A stretch of DNA of 54,107 nucleotides, taken from positions 1 through 54,107 of the forward strand of contig BPQB01000130.1 of NCBI GenBank assembly GCA_019973155.2, in the 5' to 3' direction. The position numbers were made by a program, and so were the translations under genes. Each line of letters begins with the position of its first letter. Positions within the stretch are counted from its first letter, which is position 1. Of this stretch, positions 43,435 through 54,107 are shown piece after piece. Source of the DNA: Phanerochaete sordida (Eukaryota; Basidiomycota; Agaricomycetes; Polyporales; Phanerochaetaceae). The notes beneath the pieces were generated by a model that was given only the letters and a program-made list of their open reading frames with translations, was not told where the DNA came from and searched no databases.

Positions 43435-44190
43435 CTACTGCTCGTCATCTGAGGTGTACGACGTGAGGTATCCCTCGTCCGTGCTCTCGCCCGAGCCGCT
43501 ATCCAACGCTGGCATCTCCGGGTCCCACTCGCCATCGACGCTCAACGCCGCCGTAGGTTCGGTGAGTGCGTCGGCAGCGCCGGCAGCGCTGGTGGACGCA
43601 TCGAGTGGACCATCATGTTGAGCTGCGGTGGCGGTGGCGGCGGCTGCACGACGTTGAGCGGCGGCGTCAGAGGACGCAGCGATGGTGGCGGGGCTTGCAG
43701 ATGTCAGGGACTGTCAAAATGATGTGTAAGAGCGACAGACAGAGTGAATGAAGGATACTGGTGCATACCTGAAGCTCTAGTCGTTGGGCTGCTTCGTGCA
43801 TGCGCGTGTGTGCTTGCGGAACGGTACCGTTGGCGGTCAGAAGCTCGCGCGCGACATAGTCGACGAACGCGACGATGTCCGGGCCGAGGTGATCCCGAAG
43901 GCTGGCGTTCGTGAAGATCTCGTGCCCGTTGTACCAGCGCGTCGACTCGCCGGCGGCGGATGCTCCACTGAGAGGCAAGAACCTCTCGCAAATCGAAATC
44001 TGAGGTATAGAGGGAAGGTCAGCACGCGCACGCAGAGAGAGCAACAGCCACGCACCCATTCTCCATCTCTCTCCAGCTCAATGTTCTCATTGATGTAGGG
44101 TCGTCCGGTCCCCGGTTGCGTCCAAGGGTCCCGAGTGACACGAATGCGGGGGAGATTCTGGAGGGGGATGGGATTCGGCGGCGCGGCCAT
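43435..44190 (-). CDS. hAT accessory gene, 213 aa, unknown function
   Basis: Exons 44190-44056, 43999-43769 and 43710-43435 are all phase 0 and end at a TAG 194 nt inside the left repeat. MAAPPNPIPLQNLPRIRV leads into a compact domain (WTQPGTGRPYINENIELERD, ISICERFLPLSG, WYNGHEIFTNASLRDHLGPD, VAFVDYVARELLTANG), then alanine/threonine-rich and acidic tails. It is transcribed divergently from the transposase. The frame is intact and wholly inside the element, so it is probably a second transposon-encoded protein and not a captured fragment. I do not recognise the family. Confidence 0.72.
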
Positions 44191-44976
44191 GACTTGCAAC
44201 ACGGCTGTGGGAGAAACGCGAAGGGCGATGTTCCTGCAGGGCCTCCGGATTCCGGCATCTCTTAAGACTATGAGGAGCCGGCCGACGTGCGGGTTGCATG
44301 AGCGAATCAGGTACGCCAAATTCGTTAAGGTGGCGGAGAGTTAACGGAGAGCAGCCGACGCGCTGCAATACGATTTCCCAGGCTCAGCGCGCTAGGCGCT
44401 GGGCTTGTAGTTGAACTCCGCGTGTTCGACGTTCTTGCTCTCTCCTCCACAGACAAGCCTCCCCCCTCCCTCGGACACGCATTAATCTCCCTTCCTGCCC
44501 CTACACCTATCTATCCAGCCTTCATCTCGCTTTCCGGCGGTGTCCCAGCCACCATCCCCCACGACAATCGGCTGCGCTTCAGCGACGACCACCCTCACAC
44601 GTCCAGCCCCACCGCGGAAGCAAAACTAGGGATGGTGAGTCACTCGAAACCCGTAGATCCGGGTCTCATTTAATATCCAGGCGTGTCGATTCGCTGTCCG
44701 AGGCAACGCCAAGATTATGGCCGACAAAAATATGGTTCCAGCCCTGCGCCCACTGTCCCTATTCGCTGTGAAGCCGTTGGGAGGGCCTGCCTCCTAATTT
44801 CAGGGCCCAGGGGCACGTATTCGCCGTGGGCTTAAGGTACGCTTTCGGCCGAGGGTCTCGCGCTGCCTGCGCAATTTCCTGTTATTTATCGAACTCATTC
44901 TCGAATTTAGCGACGTCCTCCGGGTCCTGCGCCCTCCCTCGCACCCTCACGGTCCCCTACTCCCACTTTCCTCACT

Positions 44977-47900
44977 ATGGCGGACTCTCAGGAGATCGTT
45001 TCGCCCCAGCAATCCGATAACGAAGTGGAAGAGGTGCCTGCTCCGCCGTCGACACAGAAGAGCAAAGCCGACGAAGAAGCTGCGAAGAAGGCACGCTTCG
45101 CGAAGAAATACAAGGTCTCGGAGAAGACCAATGAAGAAATCCTCGGTAAGACCCCCGTGTTTGAATCACAACGAAATGTCCGCTCATCTAGAATACAGAG
45201 GCCCAGCAAGCGTTGTGGCGATCCTTCGTCTACGACCATTTCGAGGCGCCGGTCATAGTCATTGTGGACGGCGAGGTCAAGTACAAATTCATATGCAAGA
45301 CAAGGTGCGTGTCCTTACACAGTTAGGGCTGCGATCTCGAGCTAACGAAGCTCACCAGTCCCTCCACGAAACCTCTCACGCGCGCGCGCTGGGACGACTC
45401 GACCTCCAATCTTGTCCGCCATGTCAACGCATGCAAGAAGACGTCCAAGCCGCCCCCGGGCCAGAAGGCAATCGACGCCTTCGCGCAAGGGTCGACGTAC
45501 AACCCTGCCAAGTTCCGGATCAAGCTCTCGATCTGGATCGCCCGCCGTCACCGCCCATACGCCATCGTGCAAGATCCCGAGTTCCTCGAGATACTCCAGA
45601 TGCTCAACAGCAAGGTCGAAGTCCCCCACCCCACCACCATCTCTCGCGACATCCGGGAGATATTCGAGATCACGCGGCGCGCGGTAGGGAAGATGCTTCA
45701 GGTACGTCGTCGATGACCTCGCGCGTTCGGCTGTGTACTCACGCGTACCCATTAGGCGCATCCCGGCCGGCTACACCTTTGCCTCGACGGCTGGACATCC
45801 CCAAACGTGATATCCTTCCTGGGTATCACGGTCCATCTCGTTCGTGGCGCCAAGGCCGAATCATTCATCCTCGACTTCGTCAAGCTCACGAAGTCTCACA
45901 CCGGGGTCTATCTCGGCCAGCAGCTTACCGCGTGCCTCAAAGCGTATGGTATTGAGGACAAGGTGCGTACTCAGCGCCTCAGGAACAATCAGACAACTAA
46001 TGGCTACAGATTCTCGGCATTACCGCGGACAATGCGTCCAACAACATGACGATGGTCGCCGAACTCGAGACGTCCCTGAGCGGGATCAACAGCCGTCAAA
46101 CTCGGGTGCGGTGCTTCGCCCACATCCTCAATCTTGTCGTCAAGGTAAGGAGGATGTTCCCGCCCTGGACATCACATACTCACGACATCCATAGGCTATC
46201 ATATCCCCGTTCATGAAGAAGAAGAAGGCCGCCGCTGCCACTGCAGACAACGACGACACAGGCGAAGCAGACGACAGCGACGAGGACCACGAGGCAACCT
46301 CTGCCCGAAAGCGTCACCGTCAACCGCCGGCTGGTCGATCGCACAAGAAGGCCAAGGGGTACGCCTCGGCTGATGAAGACTCGGACCTCGTGGACGTCAA
46401 CGGCGAGCTGCTCACCGAGGACGAGGCGCTTCGCGCGCTTGAAGAAGAGGGCCTCGAGATCGACGAAGATGGCATCGACTTCACCCACGAGACCACCGAG
46501 GGCGAGGAGGAGGAGGAAGAAGAGCTCGACGCGGACGCGGACGCGTACGATGCAGAGGAGATCGACGCGCTTGTCGCAGAGATCGAGACGGAGTACGCGC
46601 TGTCCGTAGCGGAGCAGCGTTTTGCTAGGTACACCGTTACCAAGGTACGCCGTTGATTCTCGCGCTATCAGCCTGTCTTGGTGACGTGCTCACGCATATC
46701 ACAGCTTGTCGAGCTCGCCAAACGGGTGTTCCATTCGCCGACTATCCGCGCCGACCTCAAAAGCTGCTGCATCAAGGACAAGTGCCCCGATCTCCAGATG
46801 GTGCGCGCAATCGCGACCCGTTGGAACTCCCTCGCCCAGGCGATCGGGAGGGCCCTCAAGCTATGCGCGCCGCTCACTCGTCTGCTCACCATGCCGAAGT
46901 ACAACACGAAGGGCAAGAAGGGTCTCGCCCGATTCCAGCTCGGCGAGAAGGAGTGGGACCTCCTCCGAGAGCTCCACGCGCTGCTGATTGTACGTCCGAC
47001 CTCTCACGTTCCTGCGCTCCGCTGACCACATTGTATAGATGTTCCTTCGCGCGACCGACCGCGTCTCACGGTCAAACCTTCCGCTGCTCCACGAGGTCAT
47101 CCCGGTGATCGACATCATCACGGGCAGGCTTCTCGAAGCGATGGAAAAGCCCTCCCTCCCCGCGCAAGTTCGCTACGGCGCCGCTCTCGGATACCGACTC
47201 CTCAACAAGTACTATTCGGTAACTGACGAATCGGTCATGTACCGTTGTGCCATAAGTAAGTCCTCTTCGATCTTTACCACCAAGTGTGCCTAACTTATGT
47301 TGTGTCCTCTAGTGCTACACCCCAAGCACAAACTGGACTACTTCCGGCAGCAAAAATGGAAGGCCGACTGGATCACGACCGCGGTCGACCTCCTCCGCAC
47401 ACAGTGGGAGGACCATTACAAGCCAAAACCGGACGAGAACGCGCCGACTGCGTCATCGCAGTCTCAGGTGCGTACATCAGTTTGTCTGATGGTCTCGATA
47501 GCTCATATCCCTCGCCATAGACCCACGACGACCCCTTCGCCTGTCTCGATACATACACGCTAGAGGGTGACGGCGATGTCCTCGACAACTGGCTGAAGAC
47601 CCCGACCAATCCGAGCTGCGTCGACCCCTTGGCGCACTGGGAAAATCAACGCAAGGTCGCGCCGATGTGGGAACCTCTCGCCCGCATGGCCCTGGACTTC
47701 TTATCGGTACCCGGTACGCCGTCTTTCCGCTCTATTGACGATCACCCTGCTGACTGTCCTTATTGATAGCGGCATCGACAAACGTAGAACGCGCATTCTC
47801 GCGCGGCGGCCTGACTGTGTCGAAGCGGCGCCATTCGCTGAACGACGAGTCAACGCGCGCGGCGACCGTCATCAGTTCATGGGCGGCTGTTCCGGGGCTC

Positions 47901-47993
47901 ATCCCCGAGGCCGCCATTGTTGCCACCTTCGCCGACAAGGCCAAGCGCAACAAAAAGAAGGTGTCGGATCCTGATGTAGAAGTCATAGAGTAG
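44977..47993 (+). CDS. hAT transposase, 827 aa, intact
   Basis: Eleven phase-consistent exons: 44977-45145, 45199-45304, 45359-45701, 45756-45962, 46010-46144, 46195-46644, 46705-46989, 47039-47255, 47313-47467, 47521-47713, 47770-47993. The N-terminal BED-type finger spans YKFICKT ... STSNLVRHVNACK. The RNase H-like core shows CLDGWTS (first Asp), ITADNASNN (second Asp), RCFAHILNLVVK and ATRWNSLAQAI. An acidic insert of about 120 residues interrupts the core. The C-terminal dimerisation region has NVERAFSRGGLTVSKRRHSL. No stops or frameshifts were found. The protein should bind the subterminal repeats and cut at the inverted repeats. Confidence 0.9.
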
Positions 47994-48044
47994 ACATACA
48001 ATACATATTAATGATCATATCGTGCTATTTACGCCTCGAGTCTC

Positions 48045-48200
48045 CGTGCGAGTACCTGCGAGTATACCCATGGCCGCCAGGACTCGTACCCGGATCTGGG
48101 GCGATCCGTGAGAGCCGGGTGACCCAGAGCCGCGGGTGCACGTACCCGCGAGTATTCTCGCGGCTCAACCCACGAGTACCCGCGGGTTCCGGTGACTCGT
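48045..48200. repeat. hAT right subterminal repeats
   Basis: Clustered GCGAGTAC, ACCCGCGAGTA, CCACGAGTACCCGCGGGT and GGGTGACCC words; counterpart of the left cluster. Confidence 0.75.
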
Positions 48201-48211
48201 GCTATGCTTTA

Positions 48212-48219
48212 CCGTGAAC
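48212..48219. other. hAT target-site duplication, right (CCGTGAAC)
   Basis: Directly abuts the end of the inverted repeat; see the left copy. Confidence 0.8.
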
Positions 48220-49057
48220 CCACTTTGGCGCCTGCTATCAATGCGCCTGGCGCCGTGTCCGAACAGCCCATTGCGAGCGCACCCACGCCCACGTCCCCGA
48301 GTGAGCCCATGCCCGCGTCCCCAAGCGAGCCCATGCCAACGTCCACGAGCAAGTCCACGCCGACGTCGATGACCGCGCCGACGCCGACGTCCATGAGTGA
48401 GCCCACGCCCACGTCTGCGACCGTGCCCACGCCGACGTCCACGAGCGAGCCCACGCCCACGTCCCCGGCCGTGCCCACGTTCACGTTCCTGTCCGCGCAG
48501 CCCGTCACAAGCGCGGTATCCACCGGCATCGCGGGCGCAGCTGCTGCCGGAGAGGGACAGTCTCAACAGGTGAGTGGCTTCTATGCATACCTTCTAAACG
48601 TGTTCTGATTACAGCTGCCCTGACTAGGCCAAGAAGCCCTCCCCGGTTCAGAAGGGCCCGGAAGCCTTGGTCTTTACGGAGACCTCCCCGGTCACTGCAC
48701 GGTACGTGTTCTCTGATAGACCTGACTCTTGTGACCGAGTACTGATCCTACTTACAATGCAGAACACTTTGTGGGATTGAGTGGTGCGCGGCGCATCCTG
48801 GCGGCACCGTGAGCGAGTTCGGCAAGTACTGGAAAGACATTGCTGACAACGATAAGCCTCGCAAACAGGTATGTCGTCGGCTACAGTCCACATACCACTC
48901 GAGCTCCTTTCTGACAAACGTATGCCGCAGGAGTACGAGAGGAAAGCAAAGCTACTGATAAGCCCCTCTTGTTCTGCTGAAATCTAGCGTCATTGTACTG
49001 ATTTAATCTCAGAAGGCCGCAAAGAAGGGCCCGTTTGACGTCCCCAAGTCTGATTAA
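48220..49057 (+). pseudogene. Gene G, 3' part
   Basis: Resumes the frame of the 5' part after the hAT element. Exons to 48569, then 48628-48701, 48763-48868, 48931-about 48957 and 49013-49057 (TAA) join in phase. The first is a threonine/serine/proline repeat; the last ones encode RTLCGIEWCAAHPGG, TVSEFGKYWKDIADNDKPR and a lysine-rich end. The expected 5' splice site after AAGCTACTG reads ATAAGC where GTAAGC is expected, another G-to-A (C-to-T on the other strand) change. A gene-level role is unknown. Confidence 0.68.
48271..48480 (+). repeat. Minisatellite encoding TPTSxSEP repeats
   Basis: Degenerate 24-30-bp units built from CCCACGCCCACGTC and GAGCGAGCCCA run through gene G just right of the hAT element and keep the frame open. 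Confidence 0.85.
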
Positions 49058-49576
49058 ATCGAGCTCCGGCGGCGCACACTGGTGAGTTGTTTACGCGAAG
49101 TTGTTTTATTTCTGTGTCTTGCTGACCTTCGCATCTGCTTTAGGCATGCTTATCACGCCGTCGACGCGGTGTCGCGCGTCGCGCTGAATGTTGAACGGGA
49201 AACGTCGTCGTCAATGTCACGCCGGGTGCCGGCCGTGTTGCATCCAGCTGCCCGAGCCGTTGACCAGCGGGCTTTGCTATTTAATGCTATATATCGCTAT
49301 CTAAACATGTTTGTAGTAGTACTCATGTGTTATACCACGCTATGTCGAGCTATATGGAACGTGAGACGGAGCATGGCGTGACTAACAAAAGGCTATGTAT
49401 CGTTATGTTCTGGCAGGCACCATGTGGCACTATGTTGAGCAGTGTACACTGTGCTATACTACGCTAGACGGCACCCGAGCATACAGGACAAAGGCACATA
49501 GGAAAACATGCTTCCACGTTAAATACAGGTAGCAGGGGCTATGAGACCGCCAGCGCTACATTTCCGATGCGTTTTG
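49058..49576. other. Intergenic between pseudogenes G and H
   Basis: Contains recurring GCTATGT/GCTATAT words at 49260-49460 that look like decayed simple repeats. No gene was recognised. Confidence 0.45.
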
Positions 49577-52500
49577 CTACATTGACTTCTCACTGGGAAT
49601 GAACATTGATGTCCAGTCCTCACTCTGACCGCCGCCTATGGCCGGGTGACCGTCTTTGTCGCGCGGACGCCAGGGCGGGTTGCAGCTGGACCACCAAGGC
49701 GTCCATCGTGTCTTGAATGTTTCGTGCATCGCCTGCATCTTGTGAGGCGTGACGACCCCCTTGCGCGCGCGTTGAATCCAATCTCCAATCTCGACGGAGC
49801 GACCAGCCGCGGGAAAACCACTACTCTGCTGAACATGAGTAGTGATCCACGAGCAAATGGTAAGGACGCACCATGTACCCAAATCCCAAGGCTCTCTCCA
49901 AGCTCACCCAGTCGCTCAGAAGCTTCTTCCACAAGAACTGGTAGGTTGAGGGGACACCTTGACTCGCGAGGACGTTGTACTGCTCCTGAATCCACTTCGC
50001 GTTCTCAGGGAAGTTGTCAAAAACAGGAGAGGGCAAATGCGAGGCAGACAGATCTGCACGCGGCTCGCTGGAGAGGGTAACAGAAGAGAGGAAGGAGGAG
50101 GCCAGTGCTTGCAGTGGCGCGGCGGTGTGACCTTCGCCCTCGTCGCGTGTTGGCTGGGCACCAGTCGATGGCGATGGCATGACCTGGCTCTGGTCGGCAT
50201 GCACTCGCTGTTGGGTATTGCCTGCAGGTGGAAGGACCGGTTCCGTGGCGGAGCCCGTCGCAGGCGTAGAGCCTGCTCTGGCAGCGACGCTCATTGCAGG
50301 CGTGGAACTTGCCCCAGCGGCAACGCCCGCCGCAGGCGTGGAGCCTGCCCCGCCGAAAATGCCTGTCGCAGGCATGAGCCTGATTCCAGCGAACAGGCCG
50401 GTTTCAAGAGCACCGTCAGTCCCAGCAGCGAGGGCGCTTGGAGGAGCTTGCTTGTCGTTGTAGGGCTCGGTGGACTGCTAAGCAGGCGGGGACGACAACG
50501 TCGGAGCGGGGCTCAAAGCAGCAGAGGCGGCGGGATCGTGCGAGGGAGGTACTACGGCAGCATTGCTGACCTGCTCGCCACGGCTACAAGTGATGTGAGT
50601 AGGAGCAGGTTGGCGGGTGGAGGTGAAAGGCGGAGGCACGTAGTCGTCCTCGTCACGGTCTTCGGGGCGTGCAGGGCACATGGGTTTAGGCACCTGAGGT
50701 GGGATCAGATTGGCTGCGGCAAGGTCGAGCATGGCAAGCCAGTTTCGCGCAACGTTCTCCTCTCTCTCTCAGTCGTCATGGTCCGGGCCAAACGTGTTCA
50801 GCCTGTGGGCCTCTTTCTTCATCTCGGCCTGCGACAACCTCGACAGGAGCTCATGAATGCAAGGTCCAGCCTCGGAAGGAAGTGTGATGCTGGTCTTCGG
50901 TTGTGGTTTCGGCGGTCTCGAGGTTGTAGTGGCGGTGGTGGCCAAGGCAGGAGCATGCTTGGAAGGTACGCCCACTTCGTCTTCGTTAGCCGGGGTACGC
51001 GTGGTTTTCTTTGCAGCTGCGGCTTCAGCTTCGGCTTCAGCCTCTAGGGACGCCTCGGTGTTGTGCATATGGTACCGCGGTATCGTGCGCCCGCGCCGAG
51101 CTACTGCCAGGTGTGTCCCATCCTTCTATAGCACGTCATCAGGGGCTAATTTGTTGGGTACACCAGCACGACGCACCTTTAGTGGCCTGCAAGAAGTCAA
51201 TAAACGTGCCCAAGACGTCTGTCTTGAAGCGTTTCGGGTTGAACTGACATAGGTTCCGGGGGTACGCCTCAGCGGTCTTGCCAAAATTAACGACCGCGAC
51301 TGAGAACTCGCCGTCCTCGTCTTCCGGGGGCTGCCCGGCGATGAGAGTGAAGTAATTCAGGCCCACGTACTCCGCCAGGACCTCAAAAAAGGCGTCAAGG
51401 TAGCGCACAAGTGTTCGCGTGCTCTGCAGTCATGTAAGTTATCGTGCAGGATGACCAATGACGCGGCACTCACAACAGCTGATCTTCAGGGTCACTCGAC
51501 AGCAGGCCCTTCTTGGCCTCGCTGAACTTGATCTCGGCCTCGGCATGCAGCTCGGCTATGCAGCTTTCCAGCTCTGCCTTCGTAGCATCGTCCTCAAGGT
51601 CCAGCAGCTCTTTCGCAATCTTGGTACGCAAACCAATCCCGGTCTTCGTGGCCTCGCCCTGACATTCGTTGTAGATGGCATTGACGCAAGTGATGTTATC
51701 GGAAAGGTAGGTCTGGACTGCGGTGATCTTCCTCGGGCCCTGACCGACAGGTGGCTTCCGCAGCGTCTTGAACAGCGCACAGTAAACGCCGTAGCCAATC
51801 GTCTTTGGCTTCGTGCTCCGCTCCCAACAATAATGAAACCAGCTCCTCAGAGCCTGTAAGATGTTAGTTGCAGTCTTCGATGTTCAGGACGACTAACTTA
51901 CATTGTTGGCAGTCGTCATCATTTTACTCTTGCCCCATTCCTGCGCCTCCTCCGCTCACGACTCTCTGATCTGCTGTCAGGTGAAGCGCAACCAGAGGCC
52001 GATCCGCACCGTGTACCAGAACCCGTCCAGAGCCTTCTTCTTCCCGCGCTCCATCTCCATGAGCTCCACGTACCACGCCCAAAACCCAGAGAGGTACAGG
52101 CCGGGTGCGCCTCTGAAGTTACCGGGCGCTCCTGTCTTCTGTCCCTTCGCCGCCTCCCGTTCCACTTTTGTCTTCGATTTCGTGACCGCATGGACGAGCG
52201 TGGCGGGGTTGTCAACATTCAGCGGGATTCCCGATGCCTCGGTCGCACTTACCACTGGTCCGTTACTAGCCGGTTGAGCAGGAGGTGCCGTCGTCCTGGT
52301 CTGTTCGATGTTGGTTGCTGGCATGCTGGTGAGGCTGGGAGTGCCCGCGGTTGCGGCAGGGGGGCTGGAAGTGGTAGGCTCGTCGGTGGGCTGGGCGGCT
52401 CTGTTGGCTGGTGGGGGGTGGGTCTCAGTGTCCCCTGTAGGCGCAGCGGGGGCTGATTTCCCGACTCTCTCGTTCACTCGGGCTGGCTGAGTTGACTCAT

Positions 52501-52689
52501 CGTAGGCACTGCAGGGGCGGTCGTGGTAGGTGTGTACGGGTTAGACGTGAATCGAGCTGACGACGGCGTTCGCAGGAGAATGCGAGGAGCGTTAGGGCGT
52601 GCAAGTCTCCTCGTGCGCAAAATATCGCCAAGCACCCGCCTGCATCGATTGCATGTTTTGGGCGCGGTTGCGCCCTCATATTGCGCCAT
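49577..52689 (-). pseudogene. Gene H: decayed member of an Agaricomycete-specific family
   Basis: Recognisable segments in minus-strand order: KTCNRCRRVLGDILRTRRLA (52650-52590); GAPGNFRGAPGLYLSGFWAW (about 52110); a helical block with KPKTIGYGVYCALFKTLRKP; TLIAGQPPEDEDGEFSVAVV (about 51340); ARNWLAMLDLAAANLIPPQV (about 50730); and a C-terminal SRLEIGDWIQRARKG with WTPWWSSCNPPWRPRDKDG. The order matches large hypothetical proteins that are repeated in Agaricomycete genomes; I know no function for them. At least two in-frame stops break otherwise continuous exons: TGA at 50769-50771 (arginine CGA expected) and TAG at 50478-50480 (glutamine CAG expected). The N-terminal frame also does not connect cleanly at about 52475. 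Exon limits are approximate. Confidence 0.65.
50246..50390 (-). repeat. 36-bp repeat encoding AGSTPA-type units in gene H
   Basis: Four imperfect units of GCAGGCGTGGAGCCTGCCC type, read on the minus strand as (A/G)GSTPA(A/T)G(V/S)A. Confidence 0.75.
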
Positions 52690-52874
52690 CTCCTCGTCAT
52701 CAGTTGTGCCCCGTCAGACGATTTGACTCTAGATCCTGCCGCTGCACATAAAACGAAGGCCAAAATTCAAAGTCCGTCCCTTTTGCCCTTCGCCCTTCTT
52801 CCTCCCTCCCTCTATCTCCTTTCCCTCCACCCCCCTCTTCTGCTGTCTGCGCCCTCAACCCGCTGTTCTACTGC

Positions 52875-53679
52875 ATGCCCTCTAGCATGCAGTTGAACAG
52901 CAACACAAACTGGGACGAGCAAGAAACATCGATTCTCGGGGAAGGCGTGTAAGTATTGTTTCGCGTCGTGTGGTAGCTCGTGTTGACAAGCTGACCCGGT
53001 TTACTGCAGAGAACGTCAACCACGCTCCCAACCGCCATTCAGCCAGCCTTTCGAGCCAACGTCATCGCCGTCGATGGACATCCCGTCCAGCCAACCCGCA
53101 GTCCAAGGCTCTAGCCAGCCGTCTAGCCAGCCAGCCCGCCAGTCGTCCAGTCAGCCTCCGAGTTCACCGCGCACGCCGTCAAGTCAGCCATCAAATCCTA
53201 CGGTCACTCCTCCCTAGCCTAAGCGGTAAGTGACCCTTCCCGAGATGCGTGTTCTATCTAATGCCCGTGTTGACAGGCGACGCCAAATCCTCACCCTCAT
53301 TGATGTGCTTTGCCCTGACACCGAGATCAGCGAGCATGCGCCGATGCCTCCGCCCCCGCCGGACAAGGCGCGGATACAGCACTGGTATGTTGTGTTCTGC
53401 GGACGGTTCATGGGCTGCCTCAAGTCGCTGTCAGTGCTTTTCCGTGCGCTTGCTCTCTGCACCGATTACTGACCGATAGATTGCGATAGGCACCTGAAGT
53501 CCAAGTACGTGGACGGCTATTCGATGAACCAGAGCCAGAGCTACAGCTCGTTCGTTGCCATGTGCGACGCCTGGCGCGCGGCGTACTTGAGCGGCAGCGT
53601 TTCGGGGCCACTCTCGCCAAAGTCGCTGGTGCCCTTCATTGTGTCCGACGCGGAGGCGCAGCGTCGCGTCGACGCTTGA
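52875..53679 (+). pseudogene. Gene I: hypothetical protein with premature stops
   Basis: Exons 52875-52948, 53010-53225, 53277-53384 and 53490-53679 join in phase from MPSSMQLNSNTNWDEQETS. A serine/glutamine/proline linker (SSQPSSQP repeats) is interrupted by TAG at 53215-53217, after which the frame continues in the same exon into RRRQILTLIDVLCPDTEIS. The last exon holds HLKSKYVDGYSMNQSQSYSS and LSPKSLVPFIVSDAEAQRR, then TGA at 53677-53679. The following 240 nt stay open in the same frame (DPKSTSNDSADAVPVIA), so that stop may also be premature. It is divergent from gene H. Function unknown. Confidence 0.58.
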
Positions 53680-54107
53680 GACCCCAAGTCAACGTCTAAC
53701 GACAGCGCCGATGCAGTCCCGGTCATCGCCACAACCCCTTCCCCCGTTGCTCGTGCCGCCGGCGCGCCATCATTGTCTGCCACGTTCCCGACGAGCGAAC
53801 CCACAACTGTGTCGTCGTCACCACGCCAGTCTACTAACAGCCGGGCAACTCCGAGTAGAACCGACACCACTTCCCCTGCCTGGGTCGTCATTTCAGGGGC
53901 GCGTCCGAGTGTTTACTACAATCGGTGAGTCCGCTACTGTCTCTCATGGCCGCTGTGTCTCACGAGTTGCCTAGGTCCGCTTACAGTGGCTGCAAAAAAT
54001 AACGCAATTCACTTCAAGGGACTTGATGAAACATTTATCTGAGCATGTATGGTACACATATTGATGGCAATGAACTGTCACTGATATTATACATCCTTCC
54101 AGCTATA
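53680..54107 (+). other. Right end of window, possible continuation of gene I
   Basis: Open low-complexity frame to about 53920, then AT-richer sequence with no recognised feature. Confidence 0.4.

Larger units (their letters stand above)
43224..48211 (+). mobile_element. hAT-family DNA transposon, 4988 bp, apparently complete
   Basis: Terminal inverted repeats of 18 bp (43224-43241, TAAAGCCTAGAACGAGTC; 48194-48211 as its reverse complement) match at 16 positions and are flanked by the 8-bp duplication. Inside are an intact transposase gene (+), an intact small gene (-), and a shared 786-bp bidirectional region between their starts (44191-44976). Removing the element and one duplication copy rejoins gene G in frame, which confirms the boundaries. 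Confidence 0.88.

Overview
The window looks like nuclear DNA of a mushroom-forming basidiomycete (Agaricomycete). Almost every gene is split by introns of about 45-60 nt with GT(GC)...AG ends. The gene content is also typical of that group: leucine-rich F-box proteins in tandem, a Helitron of the DUF6570/Rep/PIF1 type, a fungal hAT transposon, and several large lineage-restricted protein families. No tRNA, rRNA or CRISPR array was seen. Base composition is visibly mosaic: the left part and 39-42 kb are moderate in GC, about 27-38.8 kb is richer, and 42.3-54 kb is the richest.

Layout. 1-7.6 kb: a Helitron replicase/helicase read leftwards and running off the window, with a chromodomain-like insert. 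8.1-13 kb: three tandem F-box/LRR-type genes. 13.4-16.5 kb: a many-exon AT-hook protein. 17.1-18.1 kb: a small conserved hypothetical gene. 18.4-29.3 kb, minus strand: a short gene and two giant paralogues (here Y2 and Y1). I rebuilt each giant as one gene from several open frames because every exon junction is phase-consistent (1486 and 1336 codons). They carry a domain resembling the 2-oxoglutarate/Fe(II) dioxygenase fold. 30.2-38.8 kb, plus strand: an unrelated 316-aa gene (Z) and two paralogues of about 900 aa (X1, X2). 39.4-40.7 kb: another F-box-type gene. 42.3-54.1 kb: decayed lineage-specific genes (G, H, I), one of them split by an apparently complete 4988-bp hAT element with an 8-bp target duplication.

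The most unusual signal is a family of 14 short stem-loops. The arms are 9-10 nt, the inner end is always GGT...AC(C/T), and the loop is TTT in the sense direction. They sit in the leaders or enlarged first introns of genes from at least three unrelated families (Y, Z, X) and in the start of the 18.4-19.1 kb gene. Orientation always follows the host gene. Stem sequences change with compensation, and departures from Watson-Crick pairing in the sense strand are mostly G-U. This points to a structure acting in RNA and to a co-regulated gene set between 18.4 and 38.8 kb. Several leaders also share an upstream CACGTGAC box and a downstream intron. One leader exists as a near-identical inverted repeat pointing back at X1.

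Gene models come from reading splice signals and phase by eye. Functions for Y, X, Z, G, H and I are unknown or only inferred.
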